This document shows positions 9,155 to 18,055 of a stretch of DNA of 64,000 nt, piece after piece (the stretch's first letter is position 1; each line of letters begins with the position of its first letter). Location: the NCBI GenBank assembly GCA_019285715.1, contig CP079108.1, positions 3,363,001-3,427,000 of the forward strand, in the 5' to 3' direction. Source of the stretch: Sphingosinicellaceae bacterium (GTDB lineage: Bacteria; Pseudomonadota; Alphaproteobacteria; Sphingomonadales; Sphingomonadaceae). Position numbers and translations under genes: made by a program. The notes under the pieces are model-generated. The model saw only the letters and a list, made by a program, of their open reading frames with translations. It was not told the origin of the DNA and ran no database searches.

Positions 9155-9196
9155 GAGTCTCGCCGGTCTAGCGGTTCGAGGCCTCAGCGGAAAGGT

Positions 9197-9286
9197 GGGA
9201 GCCGGGAACGACCCAGCGCGAATTCGTTACGGCTGCTTCCTTCCGGACCTGACCGGGTTGGCGAGAGCACTGCCCGCCCGACTCCC
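9197..9286 (-). ncRNA. ffs: Signal recognition particle RNA, small bacterial type (4.5S)
   Basis: Read on the minus strand, the apical hairpin GGTCAGGTCCGGAAGGAAGC is the invariant SRP RNA tetraloop region that binds Ffh. The outer ends pair (GGGAGTCGGG at the 5' side, CCCGGCTCCC at the 3' side), giving a single hairpin of about 90 nt. It lies between dnaX and pheT, all on the minus strand. End positions are estimated from the pairing and could shift by a few bases. Confidence 0.94.
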
Positions 9287-9324
9287 ATGCGCGATATGGG
9301 GGAAGTGCGCCGGGGAGGCAAGAC

Positions 9325-11730
9325 TCAGCCGCGCAGCACCGCACCGATCTTGCCCGCAGCAGCCACCACCTTCGCCGCGACCGCCTCGATCTCGACGTCG
9401 GTCAGGCTGCGCTCGACGGGCTGGATGGTGACCGCGACGGCAAGGCTGACCTGGCCGTCGGGCACGCCCGCGCCGGCGAAGCGGTCGAACAGGCGGACGT
9501 CGGCGATCAGCGCCTTGTCAGCTCCTCTGACGGCACGGATGAGCGAGTCGGCGGGCAGGTCGTCGGCCACCACGAAGGCGAAGTCGCGGGTCAGCGCCTG
9601 CAGTGCCGGCGGGGTGAACACGGGGCGGCTGTGGCCGGTCGCACGTGACACCGGGACCGCGTCGAGGAACAGCTCGGCGACCGCGATCCGCCCCTTGAGG
9701 TCGAAGTCGACTGCCACCGACGGATGAAGCTCGCCGAACGCCGCGAGAATGGTCTTCTGACCGAGGCCGAGGCGACCGCTGCGACCGGGGTGATACCAGC
9801 CGTCGACGGGCGGCAGGACCATCAACCGCTCGATGGGTACTCCCGCCGCAGCGAGGCCAGCCAGCGCCTCCGCCTTGGCATCGAAGGCGTCGAAGCCGGT
9901 GGCGGCACCGCGCTGCCAGTCGCGGACGGTGCGCTCGCCGGCGAGGACCAGCGCCGCGGTCGAATGCTCGGCGTCGACAAGGTAGCGCTGTCCGAGCTCG
10001 AACAGGCGGATGCTGGTCTGGCCGCGGTCGAGGTTGCGCTTCGTTGCCGACAACAGGCCCGGTAGCAGCGACGGACGCATCACCGCGAGGTCGGTCGAGA
10101 TCGGGTTGGCGAGCGTCCACGCGCCACCGCCGAAGGGGGCAGCCTGTGCGGGGGAGACGAAGCTCCAGGTGACGGCTTCGCTCAGGCCCCGCGCGGCGAG
10201 GCTGCGGCGGACGCGGCGTTCGAGCGACTGGGCCGGGGTCGCGGTCGGCTTGGCGACGCCCTCGGCGCGGGGGAGCGGGATCGAGGGGATGTGCTCGAAG
10301 CCGTGGATCCGGACGACTTCCTCGACGATGTCGGCCTCGCCGTCCCAACCGACGGTGACGTCGGAGCCGCCACCAATGTCGCGACGCCAGCTGGGCACGC
10401 CGACCTGCCAGACCGCGCCCTGCTCGACCCGGAAGCCGAGCCTGCCGAGGATGATCGACTGGGTCTCCTCGTCGACCGCGACGCCGGCGAGCGCGAGCGT
10501 CCGCGCCGGGCGATAGGCGACGACCTTGTCGGGCCGCGGGATGTGCCCGGCAGTGACGACCTCGGACGCCTCGCCGCCGCACATGTCCTGGACGAGGTGC
10601 GTCGCGAGTTCGAGGCCGGCGACGAGGAAGCCGGGGTCGACGCCGCGCTCGAAGCGGGCGCGAGCATCGGTGGTGATGCCGAGCGCGCGGCCGGTCGCGC
10701 CGATGCGCTCGGGGGCGAAATAGGCGCACTCGATGAGGACGTCGGTGGTGGTCTCCGACACGCCCGAGGCCATGCCGCCCATGATGCCGCCGATGTCGTG
10801 GACTTCGCGCGCGTCGGCGATGACGGTCATGCTGTCGTCGAGGGTGTAGGTCTTGCCGTTGAGCGCGGCGACGGTCTCCCCGTCGACGGCGCGGCGGGCG
10901 ACAAGTGCGCCTTCGAGCTTGGCGACGTCGTAGACGTGAAGCGGGCGGCCGCGGTCGAGGCTCATGAAGTTGGTGATGTCGACCAGCGCGCTGATCGGCT
11001 TCTGCCCGACGGCACGCAGGCGGCGCTGCAGCCAGTCGGGCGAGGGGTCGTTGCTCACCCACCGGATGACGCGGCCGAGGAATGCGGGGCAGCCCTCGGC
11101 GTCGTCGGTGCGGATGGCGACCGGGCAGGCGAACTTGCCGGGGACCAGCTCGACCGGGCGGTCCTTGAGGGTGCCGAGGCCCTTGGCGGCGAGGTCGCGG
11201 GCGATGCCGGCGACGCCCATGCAGTCCTGCCGGTTCGGGGTGATCGCGACGTCGATGACCGGGTCGCCGAGCCTGGCCCAGGTCGCGTAGGCGGTGCCGA
11301 CCGGCGCGTCGGCGGGCAGCTCGATGATGCCGTCATGCTCGTCGGACAGCTCGAGCTCGCGCATCGAGCACATCATGCCGTTTGATTCGATGCCGCGGAT
11401 GGTGGTGACCTTGAGCGTCAGGTCGGAGCCGGGAACGTAGGTCCCCGGGCCGCCGAATACGCCCTTCATGCCGGCGCGCGCGTTCGGCGCGCCGCAGACC
11501 ACCTGCATCGGTGGGCCGCTGCCTGTGTCGACGCTGAGAACCTGCAGCTTGTCGGCCTGCGGGTGCGGCGCGGCGGTCAGGACCTCGGCGATGGTGAACG
11601 GCGCGAGGCTCGCTGCGGGGTCGGTAACGCCCTCGACCTCAAGCCCGCACTCGGTCAGCGCGCGGACGATCTCGTCGAGCGACGCGGTGGTCTCGAGGTG
11701 GTCCTTGAGCCAGCTCAGGGTGAACTTCAC
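9325..11730 (-). CDS. pheT: Phenylalanine--tRNA ligase beta subunit
   Basis: An 801-residue beta chain of the heterotetrameric PheRS. The N-terminus [20 protein letters not shown] and the following tRNA-binding EMAP-like domain ([24 protein letters not shown]) are diagnostic. B3/B4, B5 and a C-terminal anticodon-binding FDX-ACB domain ([21 protein letters not shown]) follow. The GTG start at 11730 is chosen because it overlaps the pheS stop (GTGA) and gives the canonical N-terminus; the open frame extends further but runs through pheS out of frame. Confidence 0.95.
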   Translation of the reverse strand: MKFTLSWLKDHLETTASLDEIVRALTECGLEVEGVTDPAASLAPFTIAEVLTAAPHPQADKLQVLSVDTGSGPPMQVVCGAPNARAGMKGVFGGPGTYVPGSDLTLKVTTIRGIESNGMMCSMRELELSDEHDGIIELPADAPVGTAYATWARLGDPVIDVAITPNRQDCMGVAGIARDLAAKGLGTLKDRPVELVPGKFACPVAIRTDDAEGCPAFLGRVIRWVSNDPSPDWLQRRLRAVGQKPISALVDITNFMSLDRGRPLHVYDVAKLEGALVARRAVDGETVAALNGKTYTLDDSMTVIADAREVHDIGGIMGGMASGVSETTTDVLIECAYFAPERIGATGRALGITTDARARFERGVDPGFLVAGLELATHLVQDMCGGEASEVVTAGHIPRPDKVVAYRPARTLALAGVAVDEETQSIILGRLGFRVEQGAVWQVGVPSWRRDIGGGSDVTVGWDGEADIVEEVVRIHGFEHIPSIPLPRAEGVAKPTATPAQSLERRVRRSLAARGLSEAVTWSFVSPAQAAPFGGGAWTLANPISTDLAVMRPSLLPGLLSATKRNLDRGQTSIRLFELGQRYLVDAEHSTAALVLAGERTVRDWQRGAATGFDAFDAKAEALAGLAAAGVPIERLMVLPPVDGWYHPGRSGRLGLGQKTILAAFGELHPSVAVDFDLKGRIAVAELFLDAVPVSRATGHSRPVFTPPALQALTRDFAFVVADDLPADSLIRAVRGADKALIADVRLFDRFAGAGVPDGQVSLAVAVTIQPVERSLTDVEIEAVAAKVVAAAGKIGAVLRG

Positions 11731-12803
11731 GCGCCGACTCCACCGCTGAGGGTGGGTACGTCGAGCGCCCGGAAGCCGTAGTGCTTCAGCCAGCGCAGGT
11801 CGGCGTCGAAGAAGGCGCGGAGATCGGTCATGCCGTATTTGAGCATCGCCAGCCGGTCGATGCCGCAGCCGAAGGCGAAGCCCTGCCACTCGTCGGGGTC
11901 GAGGCCGCACGCCGCGATGACCTTGGGGTGGACCATGCCGGAGCCGAGGATTTCCAGCCACGACTCGCTGCCGCCGATGGTCAGCTTGCCGCCCGCCCAC
12001 GAGCAGCCGACATCGACCTCGGCCGAGGGCTCGGTGAACGGAAAATAGCTCGGGCGCATGCGGAGCGTGACGTCGTCGACTTCGAAGAACGCCTTCACAA
12101 AGGTCTCAAGCGTCCACTTGAGGTGGCCCATGTGGATGCCGCGGTCGATGACCAGCCCCTCAACCTGGTGGAACATGGGCGTGTGGGTGGCGTCGCTGTC
12201 GGAGCGGTAGGTGCGGCCGGGCGCGATGATGCGGATCGGCGGCGCCTGGGTCATCATCGTGCGGATTTGCACCGGCGAGGTGTGGGTCCGCAGCAGCATC
12301 TTGCGGTCGCTGCCGGGTGCGTTCTGCGGGAAGTAGAAGGTGTCGTGCATCGCCCGCGCCGGGTGGCTTTCGGGGATGTTGAGCGCGGTGAAATTGTGCC
12401 AGTCGTCCTCGATCTCGGGGCCGGTGGCGACCGCGAAGCCGAGGTCGGCGAAGATCTCCGCGAGCTCGTCCATGACCTGGCTGACCGGGTGGATCGAGCC
12501 TTGCGGGGTCGCGGCGGCGGGCAGCGTCATGTCGAGGCGCTCGGTGGCGAGGCGGGCGTTCAGCGCGACACCCTCGAGCGCTGCCTTCTTGGCGGCGATG
12601 GCGGCGGTGACCGCCTCGCGCAGGCCATTGAGGCGCGGACCTTCGACCAGGCGCTGCTCGGGGCTCATGTGGCCGAGCGTCTTCATCAGCCCGGAGACGC
12701 TCCCCGCCTTGCCTAGCGCGGCGACGCGCACCGCCTCCAGCGCGTCGGGCGTGGCGGCGGCATCGATCTGGGCGAGGAGGTCGGACTGGAGATTGTCGAT
12801 CAT
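11727..12803 (-). CDS. pheS: Phenylalanine--tRNA ligase alpha subunit
   Basis: A 358-residue catalytic alpha chain with a class II aminoacyl-tRNA synthetase fold. Motif 2 ([12 protein letters not shown]), the [10 protein letters not shown] segment and the C-terminal motif 3 region ([17 protein letters not shown]) are present. An N-terminal coiled coil (residues 1-90) would contact tRNA. The ATG at 12803 is chosen over an upstream in-frame codon because the latter would run through the terminator hairpin upstream. pheT follows with translational overlap. Confidence 0.96.
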   Translation of the reverse strand: MIDNLQSDLLAQIDAAATPDALEAVRVAALGKAGSVSGLMKTLGHMSPEQRLVEGPRLNGLREAVTAAIAAKKAALEGVALNARLATERLDMTLPAAATPQGSIHPVSQVMDELAEIFADLGFAVATGPEIEDDWHNFTALNIPESHPARAMHDTFYFPQNAPGSDRKMLLRTHTSPVQIRTMMTQAPPIRIIAPGRTYRSDSDATHTPMFHQVEGLVIDRGIHMGHLKWTLETFVKAFFEVDDVTLRMRPSYFPFTEPSAEVDVGCSWAGGKLTIGGSESWLEILGSGMVHPKVIAACGLDPDEWQGFAFGCGIDRLAMLKYGMTDLRAFFDADLRWLKHYGFRALDVPTLSGGVGA

Positions 12804-12834
12804 GGCGGTGTCTCTAGGGGAAAGCGGCGCACAA

Positions 12835-12874
12835 ACGAAAGGGGCGCGGACTGCCGGCAAGCAGTCCGCGCCCC
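12835..12874 (-). terminator. Intrinsic terminator or attenuator between rplT and pheS
   Basis: On the minus strand a perfect 13-bp stem (GGGGCGCGGACTG with CAGTCCGCGCCCC, arms 12841-12853 and 12862-12874) is followed by TTTCGTTTG. It would end the rpmI-rplT transcript. Because it lies upstream of pheS it could also attenuate read-through, but no leader peptide rich in Phe codons is visible. Confidence 0.75.
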
Positions 12875-12897
12875 AAATCTTGCCGTAAGCCGAAGCT

Positions 12898-13302
12898 TCA
12901 GGCGGCGACGGTGACCGCGACGGGGCCGGTCTGCAGCGGCGCCTGGACGTCGAGGACGGCCCGGACCTGCGCGATGATCGCGCCGAATGCCTGCGGCTCG
13001 TTCATGGCGAGATCCGCCATGACCTTGCGGTCGAGCTCGATGCCCGCCAGCTTCACGCCGTGCATGAAGCGGCCGTAGGTCAGGCCGGTTTCACGAACCG
13101 CAGCGTTGATGCGCTGGATCCACAAAGCGCGGAAGCTGCGCTTGTTAACCTTGCGGTCGCGATACGCGTACTGGCCGGCCTTTTCGACCGCCTGGCGCGC
13201 AACGCGGATGGTGTTCTTGCGACGGCCGTAATAGCCCTTCGCCTGCTCGAGAACCCGCTTGTGACGGGCGTGGGACGTGACGCCCCGTTTGACGCGTGCC
13301 AT
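12898..13302 (-). CDS. rplT: 50S ribosomal protein L20
   Basis: A 134-residue L20, slightly longer than the usual 115-120 owing to a hydrophobic C-terminal tail ([13 protein letters not shown]). The N-terminal basic rRNA-binding helix ([20 protein letters not shown]) and [14 protein letters not shown] are canonical. A strong AAGGAGG ribosome-binding site precedes the ATG. It lies 12 bp downstream of rpmI. infC, often in the same operon, is 28 kb away here. Confidence 0.97.
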   Translation of the reverse strand: MARVKRGVTSHARHKRVLEQAKGYYGRRKNTIRVARQAVEKAGQYAYRDRKVNKRSFRALWIQRINAAVRETGLTYGRFMHGVKLAGIELDRKVMADLAMNEPQAFGAIIAQVRAVLDVQAPLQTGPVAVTVAA

Positions 13303-13314
13303 CTGACGGCCTCC

Positions 13315-13518
13315 TTACTTCAGGCCGTACGGGGCCCACAGCTTGATCGTCGGGGTGTCCGACTTCGCAAGAACTGAGGTGCCGCGATTCTGGCGGATAT
13401 ACTTGGCGGTGTGGCCGATCAGGCGGTGACGCTTGCCGGCGACACCATGCTTGACCTTCCCGGAAGCGGTGATCTTGAAGCGTTTCTTCACACCGCTCTT
13501 GGTCTTGAGCTTGGGCAT
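13315..13518 (-). CDS. rpmI: 50S ribosomal protein L35
   Basis: A 67-residue L35 with the standard basic N-terminus ([20 protein letters not shown]) and the KHRLIGHT-like core ([18 protein letters not shown]). AGGAG lies 7 nt before the ATG. It is the first gene of the rpmI-rplT unit; the 79 bp upstream to the flgN-like stop presumably contain its promoter. Confidence 0.96.
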   Translation of the reverse strand: MPKLKTKSGVKKRFKITASGKVKHGVAGKRHRLIGHTAKYIRQNRGTSVLAKSDTPTIKLWAPYGLK

Positions 13519-13597
13519 TTCGGTCTCCTAAGGACGCGCTTTCGAATCGCCACGGCAGCCCAATACGGCCGGGCGGTTCAGTTTCGCGAGGCGCGGG

Positions 13598-13900
13598 CTA
13601 TAGAGAGGTTCGCCCGTCGCGTCCATAGGTCAGGCCGGGCGGGCGTCCCGACGCCGCGGCGAGCGCCCGGAGCCGGCTGTCGACTCCGGTCATCAGCACG
13701 CGGTTGCGGGCGGCGGCAAGGGCGTTGAGCGCGGCGGCGGCCTCGAGATCGGCGCGCGGCGGCAGGGGATCGTCGCGGACGGCGCGCAACGCATCGAGCT
13801 TGGCCCCGGTCGCGGCCTCGATGCGGTCGGCGTCCTCACTGTCGAGCGCCAGCAGCTCGTCGTGCAACGCCGCCATCAGCAGCGCGAAGTTGGCGCTCAC
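13598..13900 (-). CDS. Probable flagellar export chaperone FlgN-like protein
   Basis: A 100-residue, mostly helical acidic protein. FlgN-type chaperones escort the hook-filament junction proteins FlgK and FlgL. The assignment is mainly positional: it follows flgM and flgA on the minus strand, in the usual flgA-flgM-flgN order. The N-terminal heptad pattern (ALLMAALHDELLALDSEDADRIEAAT) resembles FlgN. Sequence similarity is weak by eye, so this could be another small helical flagellar protein. Confidence 0.6.
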   Translation of the reverse strand: MSANFALLMAALHDELLALDSEDADRIEAATGAKLDALRAVRDDPLPPRADLEAAAALNALAAARNRVLMTGVDSRLRALAAASGRPPGLTYGRDGRTSL

Positions 13901-13903
13901 GAA

Positions 13904-14200
13904 CTACGCGCCCGGCAGGTCGAGCGCGATCATCTTGCCGGCAATCGCCTCCGGGTCGGGCTTGTAGATGCCATCGGCGATCGCGGCGCGCAGGCGCACG
14001 ACCTTCGCTCCGTCGACCGGGGGCGAGGCGGCGAGAGCGCGGGCCGCGACCGCCGTGCCGGACAGGTTGAGCGGTTCGGAGGCACGGGCAGGCTCGGCGG
14101 GGCGCTGGACGGCTTCGGAGCGCTGCGGCTGGGTGCGTGCCGCGGCCACAGCCTCAAGGGCAGCGAGGCGACTGGTGTTGGTGACGACGGGCACGGTCAT
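13904..14200 (-). CDS. flgM: Anti-sigma-28 factor FlgM
   Basis: A 98-residue protein. The disordered Ala/Pro-rich N-terminus and conserved C-terminal sigma-binding helices (VDGAKVVRLRAAIADGIYKP followed by DPEAIAGKMI) are typical of FlgM, which holds FliA inactive until the hook-basal body is complete. The ATG at 14200 (MTVPVVTN) is preferred over an upstream in-frame start. It lies 3 bp upstream of the flgN-like ORF. Confidence 0.85.
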   Translation of the reverse strand: MTVPVVTNTSRLAALEAVAAARTQPQRSEAVQRPAEPARASEPLNLSGTAVAARALAASPPVDGAKVVRLRAAIADGIYKPDPEAIAGKMIALDLPGA

Positions 14201-14248
14201 TGTCTGCTCCTTGGACCGCACGGGATAACGGCGGGCCTCCGATGAGCT

Positions 14249-14503
14249 TTAACGGCCTCCGCCGTCCGCATTAAAGCCCGGTAACCATAGTTGTCCGTCG
14301 TCGCCGACCAGCGCCTGCAGCCGCTCGCCGGTGGCCTTGTTGTGGAGGCGCACGCGGGCGCCTACCGCGCCGTCCGAATCGGCGACCGCATCGACGGTGA
14401 TCCGAAAGCCGGGGCCGGCGGCGGTGACGGGGACGACGTCGCCGCGGCGGATGAGGGGGGCGGGCGGGAGCGTGGCGGCGGCGAGGACGAGTGCAATGAG
14501 CAT
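14249..14503 (-). CDS. flgA: Very short FlgA-like P-ring assembly chaperone
   Basis: FlgA is a periplasmic chaperone for P-ring (FlgI) assembly, usually 140-230 residues. This ORF has only 84. It starts with a minimal signal-like segment (MLIALVLAAATLPPAPL). It then carries only the C-terminal SAF-type part (RRGDVVPVTAAGPGFRITVD and VRLHNKATGERLQALV). A long palindromic repeat (14545-14747) begins 41 bp upstream and may have displaced an older 5' end, but the ORF has its own plausible start. Order flgA-flgM-flgN, divergent from flgB. Confidence 0.72.
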   Translation of the reverse strand: MLIALVLAAATLPPAPLIRRGDVVPVTAAGPGFRITVDAVADSDGAVGARVRLHNKATGERLQALVGDDGQLWLPGFNADGGGR

Positions 14504-14544
14504 AGGGGGTCTCCTGTGTGCAGCACTCTGCAAGGACCGCGCCA

Positions 14545-14747
14545 CTTCCCTCGCCCGCTTGCGGGAGAGGGCGAGAGACGCACCCGCAGGCGCGGCCCGG
14601 GGAGAGGGTGTCTCGATGGGCAAGGTCACTTGAGAATCGAGCGCGGACGGGGTCACTCGGCGATCTGGCCTCTTACAGTGACACACCCTCTCCCCGGGCC
14701 ACGCTGACGCGTGTCTCTCGCCCTCTCCCGCAAGCGGGCGAGGGAAG
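14545..14747. repeat. Long palindromic CTCTCCC-type element between flgA and flgB
   Basis: Outer arms (14545-14581 and about 14709-14747) are near-perfect inverted repeats of about 36 bp that each also fold on themselves (CTCGCCCGCTTGCGGGAGAG). Inner arms pair again (CGGGGAGAGGGTGT with ACACCCTCTCCCCG). It fills most of the 351-bp gap between the divergent flgA and flgB. Related elements are at 26568-26662, 44750-44896 and 52471-52614. Confidence 0.75.
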
Positions 14748-14854
14748 CGGCAGCCGCTCGCCACCAATCGGCAATCCCTTGCCGCTTTGCACGAGCCATC
14801 GCCGCCCTCCCCCTCGCAGCCCCCACTTGGCACACCCCTTGCACAGCGAGGCCC

Positions 14855-15181
14855 ATGACCACGGACTCCCTCTTCGGCATCGACGGCCGCGTCCTCCAGC
14901 TCCGGCAGGAGCGGCTGGGCCTACTCGCCTCGAACATCGCCAACGCTGCGACCCCCGGGTTCAAGGCGCGGGACATCGACTTCAAGGCAGCGCTCGCGGG
15001 AGCCACGGACGCGACGCGCTACCGGGTCCCGGTCCAGTCCTCGCTCGACGGCAACACCGTCGAGCTGTCGGTCGAGCAGTCGCAATTCGCCGAGAACGCG
15101 GTCCACTACCGCACTGCGCTGAGCTTTCTCGGCGGGCGCGTCGGGACGATCATGGCGGCGCTGAACGGCGGCGGCGAATGA
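14855..15181 (+). CDS. flgB: Flagellar basal-body rod protein FlgB
   Basis: A 108-residue proximal rod subunit. The conserved rod-family N-terminal motif is seen as LLASNIANAATPGFKARDIDF. The start ATG at 14855 gives the expected MTTDSLFGIDGRVLQLRQ N-terminus. The C-terminal heptads are shorter than in E. coli FlgB (138 aa). The stop overlaps the flgC ATG (ATGA). First gene of the plus-strand flagellar operon; no sigma-54 or FliA promoter could be confidently placed upstream. Confidence 0.9.
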   Translation: MTTDSLFGIDGRVLQLRQERLGLLASNIANAATPGFKARDIDFKAALAGATDATRYRVPVQSSLDGNTVELSVEQSQFAENAVHYRTALSFLGGRVGTIMAALNGGGE

Positions 15182-15576
15182 GTGCGCTGTCGGTCTTCGA
15201 CATCGCCGGGCGCGCCATGTCGGCGCAGCTGGTGCGGCTCAACACGACGGCGTCGAACCTCGCCAACGCCGGCAGCGTCGCCGGGTCCGAGGCCGCCGCT
15301 TACCGCCCGCTCAAGCCGGTGTTCGCGACCCGCTACGACGGCGGCCTCGCCACCGTCGATGTCGAGCGCATCGCCAGCGGCACGGCTCCGCCCGAACGCC
15401 GCCACGACCCCGCCCACCCGCTCGCCGATGCCAACGGCGACGTCTGGGTGGCGAACGTCGACGTCAACCAGGAGATCGTCGAGATGACCGAGACCGCGCG
15501 CCAGTACGCCAACAATGTCGAGGTCATGGCCACCGCCAAGACCCTGATCCTCGACACGTTGAGGATGGGCAAGTGA
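15178..15576 (+). CDS. flgC: Flagellar basal-body rod protein FlgC
   Basis: A 132-residue proximal rod subunit with the rod motif (LNTTASNLANAGSVAGSEAA) and the conserved C-terminal DVNQEIVEMTETARQYANNV segment that forms the coiled-coil core of the rod. The start overlaps the flgB stop and the end overlaps the flgD GTG, so these three are tightly coupled. Confidence 0.93.
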   Translation: MSALSVFDIAGRAMSAQLVRLNTTASNLANAGSVAGSEAAAYRPLKPVFATRYDGGLATVDVERIASGTAPPERRHDPAHPLADANGDVWVANVDVNQEIVEMTETARQYANNVEVMATAKTLILDTLRMGK

Positions 15577-15839
15577 GCACGATCCCGCCGATCGCACCGC
15601 CGCAGACGACTCCGCTGCCGGTCCACAAGACCGTGCTCGGGCAGAGCGATTTTCTCGCGCTCATGGCGGCGCAGTTGAAGAACCAGGACCCGACCAAGCC
15701 GGTCGACAACGCCGAGTATGTCTCGCAGCTCGCGCAGTTCAGCCAGATCAGCGGCCAGTCGCAGGGCAACGCCACGCTCGCCGACATCGCCAAGAAACTC
15801 GACGCGCTGATCGCCGCCACCACGCCAGCGAAGGGATAG
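15573..15839 (+). CDS. flgD: Truncated-type FlgD hook-capping protein
   Basis: FlgD scaffolds hook growth and is normally about 220 residues. This one has 88 and consists only of the conserved N-terminal segment (GQSDFLALMAAQLKNQDPTK, then EYVSQLAQFSQISG). The Tudor and FnIII-like domains are absent. flgE starts 4 nt after its stop, so no displaced remainder lies downstream. Either a minimal FlgD suffices here or cap function is provided elsewhere. GTG start overlapping flgC. Confidence 0.85.
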   Translation: MSTIPPIAPPQTTPLPVHKTVLGQSDFLALMAAQLKNQDPTKPVDNAEYVSQLAQFSQISGQSQGNATLADIAKKLDALIAATTPAKG

Positions 15840-15843
15840 AGCC

Positions 15844-17139
15844 ATGTCGTTCTTCACCAGCCTGACCGGGCTCAACGCGGCCCAAACCGAGCTTGCGACG
15901 GTGTCCAACAATATCGCCAACACCGGCACCAACGGCTTCAAGCGCAGCCGCGTCACGTTTGGCGACATCATCGCCAGCTCGCCGCTGCAGAACCCGTCGC
16001 GGATCGTCGGGTCTGGCGTCGCGGTCAAGTCGATCGCGCAGCAGTTCCAGCAGGGCGCGATCGAGACCAGTGACTACGCCCTCGACCTCGCGGTCAGCGG
16101 CCAGGGCTTCTTCGTCGTCAAGAGCGCCAACGGCGATGCGCAGGTCGCGTTCACCCGCAACGGCGCGTTCAGCGTCACGCCCGACCGTTATGTCGTCGAT
16201 GCCTCGGGCCGCCGGGTCCAGCTTTTCCCGACGACCAACGACGGCAGCGTGCTGACCACCGAGCTCGGCGCCACGGTCAGCGCCAAGCTGCCGCTGACTT
16301 CGGGCTCCCCCCAGGCGACCGGCACGATCAAGCTGGCGGTCAACCTCCCCTCGGATTCCGAAGTCATCCCGGCGAAGGCGATCTACACTGCGACCAACCC
16401 CTATGTCTTCGACCGCTCGAACCCGTCGACGTTCAACAAGTCGACTTCCGAGACGATCTACGATTCACTCGGCAACCCGCTCGCGGCGACGATCTACTAC
16501 GTCAAGACCGCGGTGCCGGCGGGTGCCGATCCGGACCACCACTGGACTGCCCATGTCTTTGTCGGCGACACTGAACTGACGCAGGTGGGCGTCGCCGGCA
16601 TGTCCATGACCTTCGACAGTGGCGGCGTGCTGACCGCGCCGACGACGCCCGCGGTGTTCGACGCCTTCCAGCCGCTCGGCGGCGGCGACCCGCAGGTGCT
16701 GGCCATCGACCACGGCATCGCCACGACCCAGCAGTCGGGCGCGTTCGCAGTCACTGCCGTCAGCCAGGACGGCTTCCAGACGGGGCAACTGGAGAGTGTC
16801 TCGGTCGACACCTCGGGCAAGCTCCAGGCGAGCTATTCCAACGGCGAGATTCACGTCATCGGCAAGGTCGCGATGGCGATTTTCTCGAACCCGCAGGGGC
16901 TCAAGCAGATCGGCGACGCGACCTATGTCAGCAGCCCGCTGGCCGGGCCGGCGCTGACCGGCGAGGGCGGCAAGAACGGCCTCGGCCAGATCATGTCGGG
17001 CAGCCTCGAACGGTCGAACGTCGACCTGACGGCGGAACTCGTCGGGCTGATCACCGCGCAGCGCAACTTCCAGGCGAATGCGAAGGCGATCGAGACCAGT
17101 TCGACGTTGCTGTCGACGATCGTGAACATGCGCAGCTGA
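15844..17139 (+). CDS. flgE: Flagellar hook protein FlgE
   Basis: A 431-residue hook subunit. The N-terminal motif (TELATVSNNIANTGTNGFKR), the ALDLAVSGQGFFVV motif, and the C-terminal LERSNVDLTAELVGLITAQR followed by NFQANAKAIETSS are diagnostic for hook/rod proteins. The central variable domain matches FlgE length. AGGGATAG precedes the ATG. Directly downstream of flgD. Confidence 0.95.
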   Translation: MSFFTSLTGLNAAQTELATVSNNIANTGTNGFKRSRVTFGDIIASSPLQNPSRIVGSGVAVKSIAQQFQQGAIETSDYALDLAVSGQGFFVVKSANGDAQVAFTRNGAFSVTPDRYVVDASGRRVQLFPTTNDGSVLTTELGATVSAKLPLTSGSPQATGTIKLAVNLPSDSEVIPAKAIYTATNPYVFDRSNPSTFNKSTSETIYDSLGNPLAATIYYVKTAVPAGADPDHHWTAHVFVGDTELTQVGVAGMSMTFDSGGVLTAPTTPAVFDAFQPLGGGDPQVLAIDHGIATTQQSGAFAVTAVSQDGFQTGQLESVSVDTSGKLQASYSNGEIHVIGKVAMAIFSNPQGLKQIGDATYVSSPLAGPALTGEGGKNGLGQIMSGSLERSNVDLTAELVGLITAQRNFQANAKAIETSSTLLSTIVNMRS

Positions 17140-17226
17140 TGACGCGCTCCCGCCCTCTCGCTGCTGATAACGCCCCCGACGGGGCCGTCTCGCCGGCAAT
17201 GAGCTATGAATACGGAACCCGGTGTT

Positions 17227-17277
17227 CATGGGTCCCCGCCGGCGCAGAGGCCGCACCCGGACGAGCGGGAATGACGA
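17227..17277. repeat. Degenerate half of a REP-like element between flgE and flgF
   Basis: CATGGGTCCCCGCCGGCGCA and the distal GCGGGAATGACGAT match the inner and right arms of the elements at 18866-18960 and 19611-19707, without a good left arm. It lies in the 193-bp flgE-flgF gap, which otherwise shows nothing recognisable. Confidence 0.5.
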
Positions 17278-17332
17278 TCTCGCGTCCACCCGTACTGCTG
17301 CCGATCACGATCCTGTTTTCGGCGGGTTTCCC

Positions 17333-18043
17333 ATGGACCGCCTGATCTACTCCGCCCTGTCCGCCATGCGGGCCCAGCAGGCCGCACAGGCGGTCACAGC
17401 GAACAACCTCGCCAATGCCGGCACCACGGGCTTTCGGCGCGAACTGTCGTCGCTGTCGGCGCGCTGGCTGCAGGGCTCCGACGACACCACCCGCGTCCAG
17501 ACCGACGACGTCGTCGCGACCGCGCAGCTGGAGGCCGGGCCGGTGACGGTGACCGGCGGCGCGCTGGATGTCGCGATCGACGGCAGCGGCTGGCTCGCGG
17601 TCGAGGCGAAGGACGGCGGCGAGGCCTACACGCGTCGCGGCGACCTCCACGTAACCGCGGCGGGACGGCTCGAAACCGGCGACGGGCTCGCGGTGATGGG
17701 CGAGGCCGGGCCGCTGACGGTGCCGACGAGCGGAGCATTGAACATCGCCCCCGACGGCTCGGTCAGCGCCAACGGTGTCGCGGTCGGGCGGATCAAGCTG
17801 GTCGATGCCGACCCCGGGACACTGGCCAAGCGCGGCGACGGCCTGTTCGGCGGCGAAGTGCTCGACGCGGATCCGGCGGTGCGCGTGCGCTCGGGGGTGC
17901 TGGAGGGCAGCAACGTCCAGACCGCGGCCAGCCTCGCCGAACTGCTCGAGCAGTCGCGCGGCTTCGAGACCAACGCCAAACTGATGCGGATCGCGCGCGA
18001 CATCGACGAGGGCGGCACCCGCCTGATGCGCCTCGACAACTAG
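17333..18043 (+). CDS. flgF: Flagellar basal-body rod protein FlgF
   Basis: A 236-residue distal-rod protein. It has the rod N-terminus (AVTANNLANAGTTGFRREL), the central DVAIDGSGWLAVEAKDGGEA motif and the C-terminal VLEGSNVQTAASLAELLEQS. The ATG at 17333 is chosen because it begins the conserved MDRLIYSALSAMRAQQ; the open frame extends upstream into repeat sequence. 12 bp before flgG. Confidence 0.92.
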   Translation: MDRLIYSALSAMRAQQAAQAVTANNLANAGTTGFRRELSSLSARWLQGSDDTTRVQTDDVVATAQLEAGPVTVTGGALDVAIDGSGWLAVEAKDGGEAYTRRGDLHVTAAGRLETGDGLAVMGEAGPLTVPTSGALNIAPDGSVSANGVAVGRIKLVDADPGTLAKRGDGLFGGEVLDADPAVRVRSGVLEGSNVQTAASLAELLEQSRGFETNAKLMRIARDIDEGGTRLMRLDN

Positions 18044-18055
18044 GGAGCTAGCAGC

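Noticed and set aside
12804-12897. pheST attenuator with a Phe-rich leader peptide as in E. coli
   Set aside because: No start codon with Phe codons precedes the hairpin on the minus strand; a plain terminator is the simpler reading.
14545-14747. CRISPR or tandem-repeat array in the flgA-flgB gap
   Set aside because: The repeated units are inverted, not direct with regular spacers; it is a nested palindrome.
15573-15839. FlgD shortened by a frameshift
   Set aside because: flgE begins 4 nt after the stop and no FlgD-like coding sequence is seen in other frames, so nothing has been shifted out.
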